From positions 110,921 to 174,920 of the forward strand of contig DASXML010000051.1 in assembly GCA_036495715.1 (NCBI GenBank): 64,000 nucleotides of DNA. Reading direction: 5' to 3'. The first letter of the stretch is position 1; the number at the start of each line of letters is the position of its first letter. Below are positions 1-7,939 of the stretch, in pieces. The position numbers and the translations under genes were made by a program. The notes below the pieces were generated by a model. It was not told the DNA's origin. It searched no databases and worked only from the letters and a program-made list of their open reading frames with translations. This DNA comes from Scandinavium sp036495715 (GTDB lineage: Bacteria > Pseudomonadota > Gammaproteobacteria > Enterobacterales > Enterobacteriaceae).

Positions 1-20
1 CAGGCACAGCATTAAGAGGA

Positions 21-130
21 TGCCGGGCAGCGGTTTCGCCGGGCCTACAAAGGAAATCGTGTAGGCCAGCGCCGCCGGGCAATAGGGATAATAGTGTAGG
101 CCCGTGCAAGCATCGCGCCGCCGGGCAATA
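21..130. repeat. REP/BIME cluster downstream of marC
   Basis: Three imperfect palindromic units carry the enterobacterial REP core, seen as TGCCGGGCAG, GCCGCCGGGCAATA and GTAGGCC in alternating orientation. They end right at the marC stop codon. Such elements usually stabilise upstream mRNA 3' ends or bind gyrase or IHF. That role is known for the family and not visible here. Confidence 0.85.
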
Positions 131-799
131 TTACGCGTGATATGTGCTAATAATTTCCAGCACGCCGTTAATGATGAACTGCACGCCCATACAGACCAGC
201 AAAAAGCCCATCAGACGCGAAATCGCTTCAATACCGCCTTTGCCGACCAGCCGCATAATCGCGCCGGAACTGCGCAAACAGCCCCACAGAATTATCGACA
301 CCAGCAAGAAAATCAGCGGCGGCGCAACCCACACCACCCAGTCGGGGAAGTTCACACCGTGTTTCACCGTGGAGGCCGAACTGATGATCATCGCGATGGT
401 ACCCGGCCCGGCGGTGCTCGGCATCGCCAGCGGCACGAACGCGATGTTGGCGGTCGGTTCATCTTCCAGCTCTTCTGCTTTATGCCGCGCCTCCAGAGAA
501 TCGTGCGCTTTCTGCTGCGGGAACAGCATCTTAAATCCGATAAACCCGACAATCAGCCCTCCGGCGATACGCAGCCCAGGGATTGAAATCCCGAAGGTGT
601 TCATCACCACCTGTCCGGCGTAATACGCCACCATCATAATGGCGAAAACGTACACGGAGGCCATCAGCGACTGACGGTTACGCTCGGCGTTATTCATGTT
701 CCCGGCAAGGCCAAGGAACAGCGCCACGGTGGTTAGCGGGTTCGCCAACGGTAAAATCACCACCAACCCAAGGCCAATGGCTTTAAGCAATTCCAGCAT
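131..799 (-). CDS. marC: MarC family integral membrane protein
   Basis: The 222-residue protein is nearly identical in length to E. coli MarC (about 221) and is divergent from marRAB, as in E. coli. It has about six hydrophobic segments, with the first at residues 5-30 (IGLGLVVILPLANPLTTVAL) and the family NP-x-T signature (ANPLTTVALFLG). It belongs to the UPF0056/MarC inner-membrane family. Despite the name, MarC has no proven role in antibiotic resistance and its substrate is unknown. The start ATG is preceded on the minus strand by AGGAGTG. REP elements follow the stop. Identity is sure from sequence and synteny; function is not. Confidence 0.95.
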   Translation of the reverse strand: MLELLKAIGLGLVVILPLANPLTTVALFLGLAGNMNNAERNRQSLMASVYVFAIMMVAYYAGQVVMNTFGISIPGLRIAGGLIVGFIGFKMLFPQQKAHDSLEARHKAEELEDEPTANIAFVPLAMPSTAGPGTIAMIISSASTVKHGVNFPDWVVWVAPPLIFLLVSIILWGCLRSSGAIMRLVGKGGIEAISRLMGFLLVCMGVQFIINGVLEIISTYHA

Positions 800-957
800 T
801 ACATAACACTCCTGTGATAGCAGTCACCTGCCGGCTGAGTATAAGAGCATTCTATCCGCCCTGCCTACGGCTAATTATTAATGATTTTTTACCGACGTAA
901 GACCCTAACAGACGGTTATCCATCAACACATTACAAAGCAAAAGTGTGCCGTGAAGC

Positions 958-1056
958 GATTTAGCAATTTGTGGCATTCGCATTTCCATTCGGTTGACTT
1001 ATGGTTGCCTGGGCAATAATATCCTCCGCAACTAAACTACTTGCCAGGGCAACATG
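958..1056 (+). promoter_or_regulatory. marO: marbox, promoter and two MarR operators
   Basis: A marbox-like site at 958-977 (GATTTAGCAATTTGTGGCAT) matches the E. coli MarA/SoxS/Rob site in position and sequence. The -35 is TTGACT at 994-999 and the -10 is TAATAT at 1017-1022, with a 17-bp spacer. MarR operator I overlaps the spacer (GTTGCCTGGGCAATAAT, about 1004-1020). Operator II is CTACTTGCCAGGGCAACATG at 1037-1056, just before the marR start. The organisation is the same as E. coli marO: MarR represses at the two operators and MarA activates at the marbox. Confidence 0.9.
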
Positions 1057-1057
1057 T

Positions 1058-1492
1058 GTGAAAAGTACCAGTGATCTGTTTAATGAAATCATTCCACTTG
1101 GTCGCTTGATCCATATGGTTAATCAGAAAAAAGATCGTCTTCTGAACGACTATCTGTCGCCAATGGATATCACCGCTTCGCAGTTTAAAACCTTATGTTC
1201 GATTCGCTGTGCCGTGTGCATTACGCCCGTTGAACTGAAGAAAGCCCTGTCGGTCGATCTCGGTGCCCTGACCCGTATGCTTGACCGCCTGGCCTGTAAA
1301 GGCTGGATTGAACGTCTACCCAACCCGAATGATAAGCGCGGCGTACTGGTGCAATTGACACCGGACGGCGCAGCAATATGCGAGCAATGCCACCAGTTGG
1401 TGGGACAGGACCTGCATCAGGAATTGACAAAAAACTTAACGGTGGATGAGGTCGCAGCCCTTGAGCTTCTGCTCAAGAAAATCCTGCCGTAA
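1058..1492 (+). CDS. marR: MarR, repressor of the mar operon
   Basis: This 144-residue winged-helix repressor matches E. coli MarR in length and throughout the sequence. The start is the GTG at 1058 (VKSTSDLFNEIIPLGR), as in E. coli; an upstream ATG at 1001 lies inside the operator region and is unlikely. The DNA-binding core is about residues 50-100 (ELKKALSVDLGALTRMLDRL, then the wing NPNDKRGVL). The redox/copper-responsive cysteine segment SIRCAVCITP is retained. MarR is a dimer that releases marO on binding phenolics such as salicylate. marA follows after 21 bp, so they form an operon. Confidence 0.97.
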   Translation: MKSTSDLFNEIIPLGRLIHMVNQKKDRLLNDYLSPMDITASQFKTLCSIRCAVCITPVELKKALSVDLGALTRMLDRLACKGWIERLPNPNDKRGVLVQLTPDGAAICEQCHQLVGQDLHQELTKNLTVDEVAALELLLKKILP

Positions 1493-1513
1493 ACAGATGA
1501 AAGAGGTAAGACG

Positions 1514-1897
1514 ATGTCCAGACGTAATACTGACGCTATCACTATTCATAGCATTTTGGACTGGATCGAGAGCAATCTGGAATCGCCACTGTCGCTGGAA
1601 AAAGTGTCAGAACGTTCCGGTTACTCCAAATGGCACCTGCAAAGAATGTTCAAGAAAGAAACAGGACATTCACTGGGCCAATATATTCGCAGCCGTAAGC
1701 TGACTGAAATCGCGCAGCAGCTGAAGCAAAGTAATGAGCCGATCTTGTATCTGGCTGAACGCTACGGCTTTGAATCCCAGCAGACGTTAACGCGCACATT
1801 TAAGAACTATTTCGATGTGCCGCCGCATAAATATCGCATTACGAATATGCCCGGTGAATCGCGTTATCTGATGCCGCTCAACCACTGTAATTGTTAA
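1514..1897 (+). CDS. marA: MarA, AraC/XylS-family global activator
   Basis: This 127-residue protein consists only of the AraC-type DNA-binding domain with two helix-turn-helix motifs, around residues 30-50 (LEKVSERSGYSKWHLQRMF) and 80-100 (AERYGFESQQTLTRTFK). It is almost identical to E. coli MarA. As a monomer MarA activates the mar/sox/rob regulon, including efflux (acrAB, tolC) and micF, by binding marboxes; one such site is in its own promoter here. The ribosome site is AGAGGTAAG before ATG 1514. It is the central gene of the marRAB operon. Confidence 0.97.
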   Translation: MSRRNTDAITIHSILDWIESNLESPLSLEKVSERSGYSKWHLQRMFKKETGHSLGQYIRSRKLTEIAQQLKQSNEPILYLAERYGFESQQTLTRTFKNYFDVPPHKYRITNMPGESRYLMPLNHCNC

Positions 1898-1926
1898 TCG
1901 CCTGCACAAGACGTATCGAGGAAAAA

Positions 1927-2145
1927 ATGAAACTGTTCGCCTCCGCCGCCCTCACCCTGTTGGTGCTGGTCTCCGGCCAGAGTTTTGCGGAGCAATCCAC
2001 CCATCCGGCAAATCATGCATCGCGTGACACCATGATTATGCCTTCAGCGCAGGACAGGTCGCCGTTTGACTTTACCCATATGGACGCTGGCAGTGACAAA
2101 TCCGACGAACTGGGCGTGGCTTACTATAACGGAAACGCCCAGTAA
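1927..2145 (+). CDS. marB: MarB, small periplasmic mar-operon protein
   Basis: The 72-residue product has the same length as E. coli MarB. It has a cleavable-looking signal peptide (residues 1-20, MKLFASAALTLLVLVSGQSFA, cut before EQS). It also has the conserved C-terminal block DFTHMDAGSDKSDELGV-YYN. The ATG at 1927 has GAGGAAAAA in front and is chosen over an in-frame upstream start that lacks the signal peptide. In E. coli MarB lowers mar operon expression from the periplasm by an unclear route. It is the last gene of marRAB, followed by an intrinsic terminator. Confidence 0.9.
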   Translation: MKLFASAALTLLVLVSGQSFAEQSTHPANHASRDTMIMPSAQDRSPFDFTHMDAGSDKSDELGVAYYNGNAQ

Positions 2146-2152
2146 CTCTTTT

Positions 2153-2177
2153 GCCCCGCAGATGCGGGGCTTTTTTT
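2153..2177 (+). terminator. Intrinsic terminator of marRAB
   Basis: The arms GCCCCGC and GCGGGGC enclose a short loop and are followed by seven T. It lies 8 bp after the marB stop. On the other strand it also lies just beyond the end of eamA. Confidence 0.9.
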
Positions 2178-2189
2178 CCCGCCTTTCCC

Positions 2190-3083
2190 CTACGCTATTT
2201 TCGCCCGACGAATTCTCAGACCAAACACATTAATGTACAGCCCTAACATAATTAACAGCGCACCCATCAACTGCAATGCTGAAAGCGTTTCGCCGAGCAA
2301 CAACGCGGCGCTGGCGATCCCGACCACCGGTACTAACAATGACAGCGGCGCAACGCGCCAGGTTTCGTAGCGCCCAAGCAGTGAACCCCAAATTCCGTAG
2401 CCGACAATCGTCGCCACAAACGCCAGATACACCAGCGACAGGATCGTTGTCAGATCGATATTCAGCAGACTCTGCGTCATCGCCGCTGGGCCATCCAGCA
2501 GATATGAGGCCAGCATAAACGGCAGGATTGGGATAAGCGCACTCCACACCACCAACGACATCACCGCCGGACGCGCCGTATGCTGCATGATTTTCTTATT
2601 AAAGATATTGCCGCTCGCCCAACTGAACGATGCCGCAAGCGTAAGGAAGAAGCCGAGCATCGCCACATGCTGTCCGTTCAGACTGGCCTCAATCAGTACC
2701 AGCACACCGAAGACGGCAAGCGTGATCCCCGCCAGTTGTTTGCCCTGCAAGCGTTCGCCAAACACCAGCGCGCCGAGAATAATGGTGAAAAACGCCTGCG
2801 CCTGAAGCACCAGAGAAGCCAACCCGGCAGGCATGCCGAATTTGATCGCACAAAACAGAAACGCAAACTGACCGAAGCTGATGGTCAGACCGTAGCCGAG
2901 CAGCAGCGCGAGTGGAATTTTCGGACGAGCAACGAAGAAAATGGCCGGGAACGCCACCAGCATAAAGCGCAGACCGGCGAGCATCAGCGGCGGCATATTG
3001 TGCAGCCCAAGTTTGATCACCACAAAATTGAGTCCCCAGACGATCACCACTAACAGCGCCAACAGCCCATCTTTCCGCGTCAT
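2190..3083 (-). CDS. eamA: EamA, cysteine/O-acetylserine exporter
   Basis: The 297-residue protein has ten predicted hydrophobic helices in two EamA/DMT repeats (about residues 5-140 and 150-290). It is close to E. coli EamA (YdeD, 299 aa), starting MTRKDGLLALLVVIVWGLNF. EamA exports O-acetylserine and cysteine-pathway metabolites across the inner membrane. It converges on marRAB, as in E. coli, and diverges from ydeE. The identification rests on strong similarity along the whole length plus synteny. Confidence 0.94.
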   Translation of the reverse strand: MTRKDGLLALLVVIVWGLNFVVIKLGLHNMPPLMLAGLRFMLVAFPAIFFVARPKIPLALLLGYGLTISFGQFAFLFCAIKFGMPAGLASLVLQAQAFFTIILGALVFGERLQGKQLAGITLAVFGVLVLIEASLNGQHVAMLGFFLTLAASFSWASGNIFNKKIMQHTARPAVMSLVVWSALIPILPFMLASYLLDGPAAMTQSLLNIDLTTILSLVYLAFVATIVGYGIWGSLLGRYETWRVAPLSLLVPVVGIASAALLLGETLSALQLMGALLIMLGLYINVFGLRIRRAKIA

Positions 3084-3274
3084 ACCCGCCTCTGAATTAT
3101 TAAATTTTTGTAAACAGACCCAAGGTAACGAAAAACACGAGCAAGGAACAGATCATTATTTTTGGCAGGGAGACAAGGCACTTGCGGATAAATTGGGATC
3201 TATACAACGCCCGAATCCCATGATAATTGTGAATACTCACAAAAAAATAACAAACTCCATTGTCGGGCAAGAAA

Positions 3275-4468
3275 ATGAATTCCTCTGTTAAACGTTCAAC
3301 CTCAGCGTTGCTGGCGTCGTCGTTGTTGTTAACGATTGGCCGTGGTGCCACGCTGCCATTTATGACCATTTACCTTACGCGCCAGTACGGCATGAGCGTT
3401 GAGGCCATCGGTTATGCGCTGACCATTGCGCTGACTGTCGGCGTGGTGTTCAGCCTTGGCTTTGGCATTCTGGCGGATAAGTTCGATAAAAAACGCTACA
3501 TGATCGTGTCGATCCTCGCATTTATTGTCGGGTTTGCGGCGATCCCGCTAATGCATAACGTTACCTTGGTGGTGTTCTTCTTTTCGCTGATCAACTGTGC
3601 ATATTCCGTCTTTTCGACGGTGTTAAAAGCCTGGTTTGCTGATGTGTTAAGCGTTGGAGAAAAAGCGCGCATTTTTTCGCTCAACTACAGCTTTTTGAAC
3701 ATCGGCTGGACCGTTGGCCCGCCGATTGGCACCTGGCTTGTGATGTACAGCCTGCAATTGCCGTTCTGGCTGGCTGCCGTGTGCGCCGCCTTCCCGCTGG
3801 TGTTTATTCAGTTTTACGTGCAGCGCGGCATCGCATCCGGGGAAGAAAAAGTCACCACCGTCTGGCAGCCGTCGGTGCTGCTGAAAGATAAAGCGCTGTT
3901 CTGGTTTACGCTTTCTGGGTTCCTGGCCTCATACGTCGGCGGTTCCTTTGCCACCTGTATCTCACAGTATGTACTGACGGTGGCCGATGACGCTGATTTC
4001 GCAAAGAACGTGGTGTCGGTCGTGTTACCGGTGAATGCCATCGTGGTGGTGAGTCTGCAATATTTTGTTGGCCGTAAAATTACCACCAGCAATATTCGCC
4101 CGCTGATGATGGTCGGCACGGTGTGTTTCCTGCTGGGTCTGGGCGGTTTTATCTTCTCCGGCGAGAACCTGATTTACTGGGGTGTAGCCGCGGCGGTGTT
4201 TACCCTTGGCGAAATTATCTATGCGCCTGGCGAATATATGCTGATCGACAACATCGCGCCACCGGGCATGAAGGCCAGCTATTTCTCCGCACAGGCGTTG
4301 GGCTGGCTGGGTGCAGCGGCTAACCCCATGATCACCGGAATTATTCTTTCCTCAATGCCCGCGTGGACGCTGTTTGCCGTCATGATGCTGACGGTTGTGC
4401 TGGCGTGGCTGATGATCCTGCGCGGCATGAGCCTGAAAAGCTGGGACGGTGAATTGAACGCGGCCTGA
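3275..4468 (+). CDS. ydeE: YdeE, MFS efflux transporter
   Basis: This 397-residue major facilitator has 12 hydrophobic segments. The MFS motif A between helices 2 and 3 reads GILADKFDKKRY. It starts MNSSVKRSTSALLASSLLLT, which lines up with the start of E. coli YdeE; an in-frame GTG/ATG 15 bp upstream would add only a few residues. E. coli YdeE exports dipeptides and, under some conditions, arabinose. The 190-bp region shared with divergent eamA is AT-rich and holds TATACAAC (about 3200) and other possible -10 boxes, but I see no clear operator. Confidence 0.92.
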   Translation: MNSSVKRSTSALLASSLLLTIGRGATLPFMTIYLTRQYGMSVEAIGYALTIALTVGVVFSLGFGILADKFDKKRYMIVSILAFIVGFAAIPLMHNVTLVVFFFSLINCAYSVFSTVLKAWFADVLSVGEKARIFSLNYSFLNIGWTVGPPIGTWLVMYSLQLPFWLAAVCAAFPLVFIQFYVQRGIASGEEKVTTVWQPSVLLKDKALFWFTLSGFLASYVGGSFATCISQYVLTVADDADFAKNVVSVVLPVNAIVVVSLQYFVGRKITTSNIRPLMMVGTVCFLLGLGGFIFSGENLIYWGVAAAVFTLGEIIYAPGEYMLIDNIAPPGMKASYFSAQALGWLGAAANPMITGIILSSMPAWTLFAVMMLTVVLAWLMILRGMSLKSWDGELNAA

Positions 4469-4472
4469 TAGT

Positions 4473-5324
4473 TTATTCAGCGCGGGTTGTATCGGCCCCA
4501 GCGGTGCTCTCTGCAATCCAGCGCTGAACGTTAACCTGGCTTTCGTCCGTCGCCGGGTTAAACACCATCATCGTCAGATCCGGCCGTCCTTCTACCGAGA
4601 ATGTGGAAAACTCCAGCGCAATCGCGCCCATCTGCGGATGATGCAGGTGCTTTAATCCTTCGCCGTGCCCGGCGACATCGTTATTACGCCAGTATTTCGC
4701 AAAATCGGCACTCTGCTGCGATAACTCAGCCACCAGACGATCAATCTCTTCTGACGCCCCCGCACGCGCGGCATCGGCGCGAAACGCGTTCACAATAAGC
4801 CGCGCCACGCCTTCCCAGTCGTCCTGCATGTGCCGGGCTTGCGGGTCAGTGAACAACAAACGCAAAATATTGCGCCGCTCTGGCGGAAGTTGGGCATAAT
4901 CTTTTATCACGATGGTCGCCGGACGATTCCACGCCACCACATCCCAGGTGACGGTTTTGATAATCGCCGGGATGGTGAAACTGTCGAGCACCCTTTGCAG
5001 GCGCGGCGTAATATTATCAGAAGCGCTGAAACGCGTTTCCGGTGGATGACCAAAAGCCAGAATAAACAGGTGATCGCGTTCAGGTGACGTCAGTCGTAAT
5101 CCACCGGCGATACGGTCCAACACTTCGCGCGACGGCGCGCCACCACGACCCTGTTCAAGCCAGGTGTACCAGGTCGGACTGATGCTGGCGAGCTGAGCCA
5201 CCTCTTCGCGACGCAGTCCCGGCGTGCGGCGACGGCCTGGAATAAAACCAAATGAAGCCGGATCCAGCCCCAGACGACGAGCGCGTAAAAAATCCCCCAG
5301 CGGGTTTTCGGAAAGTAGCGTCAT
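4473..5324 (-). CDS. XRE-family regulator with MmyB-like ligand domain
   Basis: The protein has 283 residues. The N-terminal helix-turn-helix is around residues 25-60 (TPGLRREEVAQLASISPTWY, then TWLEQGRG). Residues 100-275 form the MmyB-like ligand-binding domain with the typical WDVVAWNRPA and NILRLLFTDP blocks. This family controls a neighbouring, usually divergent, redox enzyme in response to an unknown small molecule. Here the neighbour is the epimerase-like reductase starting at 5422, and a small palindrome lies between them. The C-terminus converges on ydeE with 4 bp between the genes. The inducer and targets are inferred from context only. Confidence 0.88.
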   Translation of the reverse strand: MTLLSENPLGDFLRARRLGLDPASFGFIPGRRRTPGLRREEVAQLASISPTWYTWLEQGRGGAPSREVLDRIAGGLRLTSPERDHLFILAFGHPPETRFSASDNITPRLQRVLDSFTIPAIIKTVTWDVVAWNRPATIVIKDYAQLPPERRNILRLLFTDPQARHMQDDWEGVARLIVNAFRADAARAGASEEIDRLVAELSQQSADFAKYWRNNDVAGHGEGLKHLHHPQMGAIALEFSTFSVEGRPDLTMMVFNPATDESQVNVQRWIAESTAGADTTRAE

Positions 5325-5363
5325 AAATAGCCTGTTAGTGTTTATACCCTGATAATGTCACTA

Positions 5364-5377
5364 CTTTAATAGTAAAG
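5364..5377. promoter_or_regulatory. Candidate operator between the XRE regulator and the reductase
   Basis: CTTTA-N4-TAAAG is a perfect 5-4-5 palindrome inside ACTACTTTAATAGT, in the 97-bp divergent promoter region. Its place between a regulator and its likely target suggests a binding site for the regulator. This is inference. Confidence 0.4.
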
Positions 5378-5421
5378 GATGCAGGCATACGCTGTCGCTG
5401 AAATTCATTCAGGAGGTAACT

Positions 5422-6321
5422 ATGCGTATTTTTGTGACCGGATCGACGGGGTTTATTGGCTCGCGAGTGGTATCAAATCTTCTGGCTGGCGGCCATCAGG
5501 TGACGGGCCTCGTTCGCTCTGAGGAAGCCGCATGTAAACTAACGGACGCAGGTGCAACGGCCCAGCACGGCACGCTGGAAGATCCGCAAAGCTGGCTCTG
5601 CGCCATTGAACACTGCGATGCGGTGATCCACACCGCGTTCGACCATGATTTCAGCCGTTTTGTCGCCAACTGTGAAAAGGACCGTCGCGTCATCGCCGCT
5701 ATTGGAGCGGTGCTAAAAGGCAGTCAACGCCCGTTCATCATCACCTCCGGCACCGCCATGGGCGATGACGACAGCGGTCAGCCCGCCCGCGAACAGAATT
5801 ACAATCCAGCGCATTCTAACCCGCGCGTCGCGTCAGAGCGTGAAGGAAATAGTCTGCTGGAATCAGGCATTGACGTGCGCGTCGTGCGTTTGCCACAGGT
5901 GCATAACACCGAACGTCAGGGATTGATCAGTTATTACATTCCGCAGGCGAAAGAAAAAAGCGTAGCAGCGTATATCAATGAAGGCCAGAACGCGTGGTGT
6001 GCGGCGCACGTTGACGACGTTGCCAGGCTGTATGTGAAAGTACTGGAACATGGTGAGTCGGGTAAGCGCTATCACGCAGTCGCCGAAGAAAGCATTTCAT
6101 CGCGGCAGATTGCCGATGCTGTTGCTGCGGGGCTTGGCGTTTCCACCGCGTCACTGAAACCCGAGCAGGCCGCAGACCATTTTGGCTGGTTCGCCGCCTT
6201 CGCGAGCATGGATTTACGCGCGAGTGGTGAATGGACACGCCAGCAACTGAACTGGCAACCGACCGGGCCTGGTTTACTCGATGATTTACGCAATATGGAT
6301 TATTCCGTTTTGGCGCAGTAA
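5422..6321 (+). CDS. NAD(P)-dependent epimerase/dehydratase-like oxidoreductase (extended/atypical SDR)
   Basis: This 299-residue Rossmann-fold protein has the nucleotide-binding motif TGSTGFIG at residues 6-13. A later SGTAMG block stands near where the SDR serine would be (about residue 110). The usual YxxxK catalytic pair is not evident, which fits the atypical SDR or NmrA-like group, possibly a quinone or aldehyde reductase. AGGAGG precedes the start (CAGGAGGTAACTATG). It diverges from the MmyB-type regulator at 4473-5324, a common pairing in which the regulator represses the reductase. The substrate is unknown. Confidence 0.85.
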   Translation: MRIFVTGSTGFIGSRVVSNLLAGGHQVTGLVRSEEAACKLTDAGATAQHGTLEDPQSWLCAIEHCDAVIHTAFDHDFSRFVANCEKDRRVIAAIGAVLKGSQRPFIITSGTAMGDDDSGQPAREQNYNPAHSNPRVASEREGNSLLESGIDVRVVRLPQVHNTERQGLISYYIPQAKEKSVAAYINEGQNAWCAAHVDDVARLYVKVLEHGESGKRYHAVAEESISSRQIADAVAAGLGVSTASLKPEQAADHFGWFAAFASMDLRASGEWTRQQLNWQPTGPGLLDDLRNMDYSVLAQ

Positions 6322-6327
6322 CAGTCG

Positions 6328-6425
6328 TGCCCGGCGGCGCACGCTTGCCGGGCCTACAAAAGCACCCAATGTAGGTCCGCGTAAAACAATCCGTAGGCTC
6401 GGTAAGCGTTAGCGCCACCGGGCAA
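6328..6425. repeat. REP/BIME cluster between the reductase and urtE
   Basis: Palindromic units GCCCGGCGGCGCACGCTTGC, CGGGCCTACAAA and GTAGGCTCGGTAAGCG/CGCCACCGGGCAAA are arranged head to tail. They occupy almost the whole gap between two convergent genes. This is a typical enterobacterial BIME. Confidence 0.85.
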
Positions 6426-6433
6426 AAAGGATC

Positions 6434-7132
6434 CTAAATCGTCACCATTCCACGTACGCCATCCGCTTCCATACTTTCGCCGCGCCCTTGCTGGACAATC
6501 GTTCCACGCGACATCACCAGATACTGATCCGCCAGCTCTGCTGCGAAATCATAAAATTGTTCTACCAGCAGGATCGCCATATCGCCGCGCCGCGCGAGTT
6601 GGCGGATGACTTCGCCAATCTCTTTAATCACCGACGGCTGAATGCCTTCTGTCGGTTCATCCAGAATCAGCAGTTGAGGACGACTCGCCAGCGCGCGGCC
6701 AATCGCCAACTGCTGCTGCTGCCCGCCGGAAAGGTCACCTCCCCGCCGCTGTTTCATCGCCCGCAACACCGGAAACAGTTGGTAAATTTCCTCCGGGACT
6801 ACGCGCGCCTCATGCGCAGAAAAACGTGACATGCCGAGCAGCAAATTTTCTTCCACCGTCAAACGCGGAAAAATCTCACGTCCTTGCGGCACATAGGCGA
6901 TGCCCGCCTGTACACGCTGATGCGGTTTACGGTGCGTAATGACATTTTCCTGCCAGCTCACGCGGCCACTTTTCGCCGGAATAAGTCCCATCAGGCATTT
7001 CAGCAGCGTGGTTTTGCCCGCACCGTTACGGCCCAACAGACAGGTAATTTCCCCCGGCTGCGCGTTAAAGCTCACGCCGCGCAGAATGTGGCTGCCGCTG
7101 TAATATTGATGCAGTTCCTGAACCTGTAACAT
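6434..7132 (-). CDS. urtE: UrtE, urea ABC transporter ATPase
   Basis: The 232-residue ABC ATPase is of the LivF type. Walker A is GRNGAGKTT (about residues 35-43). The signature motif is LSGGQQQQLAIGRAL and Walker B is LLILDEP (about 150-157). It is the last gene of urtABCDE and starts 9 bp after urtD ends. With UrtD it should form the nucleotide-binding heterodimer on the cytoplasmic face. The assignment to urea rather than branched amino acids rests on the UrtA and UrtB features in the same operon. Confidence 0.93.
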   Translation of the reverse strand: MLQVQELHQYYSGSHILRGVSFNAQPGEITCLLGRNGAGKTTLLKCLMGLIPAKSGRVSWQENVITHRKPHQRVQAGIAYVPQGREIFPRLTVEENLLLGMSRFSAHEARVVPEEIYQLFPVLRAMKQRRGGDLSGGQQQQLAIGRALASRPQLLILDEPTEGIQPSVIKEIGEVIRQLARRGDMAILLVEQFYDFAAELADQYLVMSRGTIVQQGRGESMEADGVRGMVTI

Positions 7133-7141
7133 CGTTGCTCC

Positions 7142-7939
7142 TTAGCGCCCGAGATAAACGTCAATCACCTGCTCGTTGGCCTGCACTTCGCGCAGCGAAC
7201 CTTCCGCCAGCACCTGGCCCTGATGCAGTACCGTCACGCGGTCGGCGATGGTTTCGACAAAGCCCATATCGTGTTCCACCACCATTAAAGAATGCCGCCC
7301 GGAAAGCGTGCGAAACAGCTCAGCGGTGTATTCGGTTTCGGCGTCAGTCATGCCCGCCGCCGGTTCGTCGAGCAACAGCAAATGGGGTTCTTGCACCAAC
7401 AACATGCCGATTTCGAGAAACTGTTTTTGACCGTGGGATAGCATTCCCGCGCGGCGGGCGCGTTCGCCCTCAAGCCGCAGCAATTGCAGCACTTCATCGA
7501 TCCTGTCCTGCTGCTCGCCGGAAATTTTTGCCCGCAGACTGGCCCACACTGATTTATCACCCCGCATCGCCAGTTCGAGATTCTCTGCCACCGTCAGCGC
7601 TTCAAACACCGTCGGCTTCTGGAATTTACGCCCGATGCCCTGCCGCGCAATGGCAATCGGATCCAGCGCGGTAAGATCGACCGACTGATCGTAAATCGCC
7701 CTGCCGCTCTGTGGCCGCGTTTTGCCGGTGATCACATCCATCAGCGTGGTTTTTCCCGCGCCGTTCGGGCCAATCACGCAGCGCAGTTCGCCCACGCCAA
7801 TATTCAGCGACAGATCCGTTAACGCCTGAAATCCGTCGAAATTGACGTTGATGTTTTCTAATTGCAAAACCGGGTCGGTTTGCTCGCGATAGCGATCGCC
7901 CGGCAACTGCCGGGTAAAAAGCCCTTCATCGGGTTGCAT
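7142..7939 (-). CDS. urtD: UrtD, urea ABC transporter ATPase
   Basis: The 265-residue ABC ATPase is of the LivG type. Walker A is GPNGAGKTT (about residue 57). An LSHGQKQFLEIGMLL signature replaces the usual LSGGQ, a substitution typical of UrtD. Walker B is LLLLDEPAAGM. Its ATG overlaps the urtC stop by one base (TAATG), which implies translational coupling. Confidence 0.94.
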   Translation of the reverse strand: MQPDEGLFTRQLPGDRYREQTDPVLQLENINVNFDGFQALTDLSLNIGVGELRCVIGPNGAGKTTLMDVITGKTRPQSGRAIYDQSVDLTALDPIAIARQGIGRKFQKPTVFEALTVAENLELAMRGDKSVWASLRAKISGEQQDRIDEVLQLLRLEGERARRAGMLSHGQKQFLEIGMLLVQEPHLLLLDEPAAGMTDAETEYTAELFRTLSGRHSLMVVEHDMGFVETIADRVTVLHQGQVLAEGSLREVQANEQVIDVYLGR

